A stretch of 64,000 bases of DNA from the NCBI GenBank assembly GCA_963575745.1, contig CAUYUJ010008580.1:120039-184038 (forward strand), read 5' to 3'. Source of the DNA: Prorocentrum cordatum (lineage: Eukaryota > Sar > Dinophyceae > Prorocentrales > Prorocentraceae). Positions 62,285-64,000 of this stretch are shown piece by piece (positions within the stretch are counted from its first letter, which is position 1; the number at the start of each line of letters is the position of its first letter). The position numbers and the translations under genes were made by a program. The notes below the pieces were generated by a model that was not told where the DNA came from, searched no databases, and saw only the letters and a list, made by a program, of their open reading frames with translations.

Positions 62285-63035
62285 AGGTCGGGGGAGGAGA
62301 AGGGGGAGGAGGAGGGGGAGGAGGAGGAGGAGGAGGAGGAGGAGGAGAGGAGGAGGAGGAGGAGGAGGAGGAGGAGGAGGAGGAGGAGGGGGGGGAGGGG
62401 TCGGTTCCCTGTTGCCCAAGTCAGCGAGAAGGGGGAGGAGGAGGAGGAGGAGGAGGAGGAGGAGGAAAGCAGAATGACGAGGACGAGGACAAGGAAGATC
62501 AGACGGTGCACGAGAAGGAGGAGCAGGAGGAGGAGGGAGAAAGGAAGAGGAGGAGGAGGAGGAGAGGAGGAGAGGAGGAGGAGGAGGAGAGGAGGAGGAG
62601 GAGGAGCTGGACGAGGAGCCTCTCCTCCTCTGATCTGCGAGGACAGGGCCGAGGAGGACCAGCAGGGGGGCGGGGAGGAGGATGGGGCTGAGGCGGAGCC
62701 TCTGATCTCTCCGATCGGCGGCGCATGTCCGGGGACGACCCGCTCCTGCGGAGGCGGAGGCGTCCAGCTGGGCGGCAGTCGCCCCGAGAGGCCACCCCCC
62801 CCGCGGCCACCCGTGGGGCGGCGCCCGTGTGGCCCGCGGGCCGGCCCGCTCCCCCGAGGCTGCGGCGAGGGAGCCGAGGCCGAGATGCCAGTGCCCGCCC
62901 CTCCTCGTCCTCGGCGGGAGGATGAGGAGGAGGAGGAGGAGGAGGAGGAGGAGGAGGGAGGAGGAGGAGGAGGAGGAGGAGGAGGAGGATGAGGAGGAGG
63001 AGGAGGAGGCGGAGGAGGAGGAGCAGGAAGAGGCG
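62285..63035. repeat. GGA microsatellites around a GC-rich island
   Basis: GGA tracts at about 62285-62400, 62430-62470, 62510-62610 and 62920-63030. The island 62620-62915 has no recognisable product. Confidence 0.85.
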
Positions 63036-63495
63036 GGGGGGGGGTCGCCCCCAACTCCAGGCCAGAGCGCTCCCAAGGAGAGCCGAACGACACGCTCGTG
63101 CCGTGTCGGCACGGCGACGGCCGCGACAGCGATGGGCCACCACCCGCCCCTCCTCGCCCTCGGCCGGGGTCGCCTCGAAGTCCCGGCCAGGACGCGCGGG
63201 GTGCTCCTGGGGTGCGCACGGAGAACCCCCCCCCCCCGGCAGTGCCTGCCATGGCCTCGCCAGGCCCCCAGACAGGCCTCCCCGAGCAGGCCCCCCGAGC
63301 CGTGCGGGGCAGTCTCAGCACCCTGGCGCCGCCTCTGGCGGCGCCCCTGGGGCGCGGAGCGCCCCAGGGTTGAAGTGTTGAGACCGCCCCAGGCTGTTCG
63401 GGGGGCCTGCTGAGGCCACCGGGACTACCTTGAGGGGCTGTGCGTGCGCAGCCCGACGCCTGACCAAGAACGCACCCCAGGGGAGCACCAGGGAG
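63036..63495. other. No gene recognised
   Basis: GC-rich, open in several frames, with inverted GCCGTGTCGGCACGGC and GTCGTGCCGACAC(G)GC blocks (63100 and 63512). No product was recognised. Confidence 0.3.
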
Positions 63496-63632
63496 TACGA
63501 CGGGTTCGTGTCGTGCCGACACGGCGGCGACCTCACGAGGGCCTTTTCGGTCGAAAAGCTACAGTACGTTCAAGGTTGAACGACAGACGCGGTGTCAGAA
63601 ACCCAGGTCGAAGTCGTCACGACACGACGGTA
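63496..63632. mobile_element. TA-flanked MITE, second member
   Basis: Ends TACGACGGGTTCGTGTCGTG and GTCACGACACGACGGTA. Inner GTTCAAGGTTGAACGA and GCGGTGTCAGAAACC match GTTCAAGGCTGAACGA and GCGGTGTTAAAAACC of the element at 17191-17382. It is shorter by about 55 bp. Confidence 0.65.
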
Positions 63633-63857
63633 TCGCTCGGGCGGATGGCAACAGGGGGGGGGGCAACAAGCGTGGGATGCCGAGGATTGCAGGGAAGCGA
63701 CCCTAAAGGGGCCCTGTACTGCCACTGCTGGACCCCGCCAGGGGCGGCGTCGGAGGCGCCGCCAGGGGGACCCAGCGCGGATCCAAGAAATCCGCGCGGA
63801 CCTCCAACAAATTGTGGCCAGTGCGAAGACCTTGCGGCCAGTGCCGCCGACCTTGAA

Positions 63858-63865
63858 CGACAACG

Positions 63866-63901
<36 letters not shown>

Positions 63902-63933
63902 GCGACCACGACCACGACCACGACGACGACCAT

Positions 63934-63973
<40 letters not shown>

Positions 63974-64000
63974 TCGACGACGATCACGACCACGACCACG
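63858..64000. repeat. CCACGA hexamer tract running to the window end
   Basis: CACGACCACGAC repeats with few changes; the tract is cut by the window border. Confidence 0.95.

Overview
This window looks like nuclear DNA of a dinoflagellate; the genus cannot be fixed from sequence alone. The decisive sign is a complete copy of the 22-nt dinoflagellate spliced leader at 45197-45218. It sits at the 5' end of a retrotransposon and is followed by a second, decayed leader. GC-rich DNA, very little recognisable host coding sequence, very long trinucleotide tracts (GGA/TCC, GAT, GAC, CT) and layer upon layer of small hairpin transposons agree with this.

Layout. 0-2.4 kb: repeats and poly-G tracts. 2.4-5.2 kb: three short plus-strand exon-like blocks; two join in phase and resemble the N-terminal HEAT-repeat part of the proteasome adaptor ECM29. 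The introns and surroundings are full of small inverted-repeat elements. 6-9 kb: hairpin elements and a 90-bp satellite. 9.1-10.3 kb: a GTCCC/GATCGATA satellite. 10.3-11.5 kb: a broken tyrosine recombinase on the minus strand, split by a 135-bp hairpin element. 12-16 kb: CCT/GGA tracts, more hairpin elements and a second copy of the 90-bp satellite. 16-21.7 kb: a decayed LINE-type retroelement on the minus strand (ORF1, endonuclease, RT, RNase H) with three small DNA transposons nested in it. 22-24.3 kb: pentamer and hexamer repeats and a third 90-bp satellite array. 25-32 kb: exon-like blocks, divergent minisatellite and hairpin elements. 33-35.4 kb: GAT/GAC tracts. 35.97-38.24 kb: a non-autonomous DNA transposon with an exact 8-bp target duplication that carries a CT tract and a 152-bp satellite array. 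42.3-43.9 kb: a 100-bp satellite with higher-order structure. 45.2-52.1 kb: an apparently full-length, two-ORF LINE. 52.9-54.6 kb: tandem repeats. 55-64 kb: repeats, hairpin elements, a few exon-like blocks and long GAT, GGA and CCACGA tracts.

The most informative object is the 6.9-kb LINE. It starts exactly at a spliced leader, ends in a short tandem heptamer and is flanked by a matching 15-bp repeat. It therefore appears to have been copied from its own trans-spliced mRNA, perhaps twice, because a second relict leader follows the first. The second theme is that satellite arrays sit inside conserved flanks or transposon ends, so here they seem to spread as cargo of non-autonomous elements.

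No tRNA, rRNA, CRISPR array or operon was recognised. Most long open frames in the window are microsatellite read-through and are not annotated as genes.
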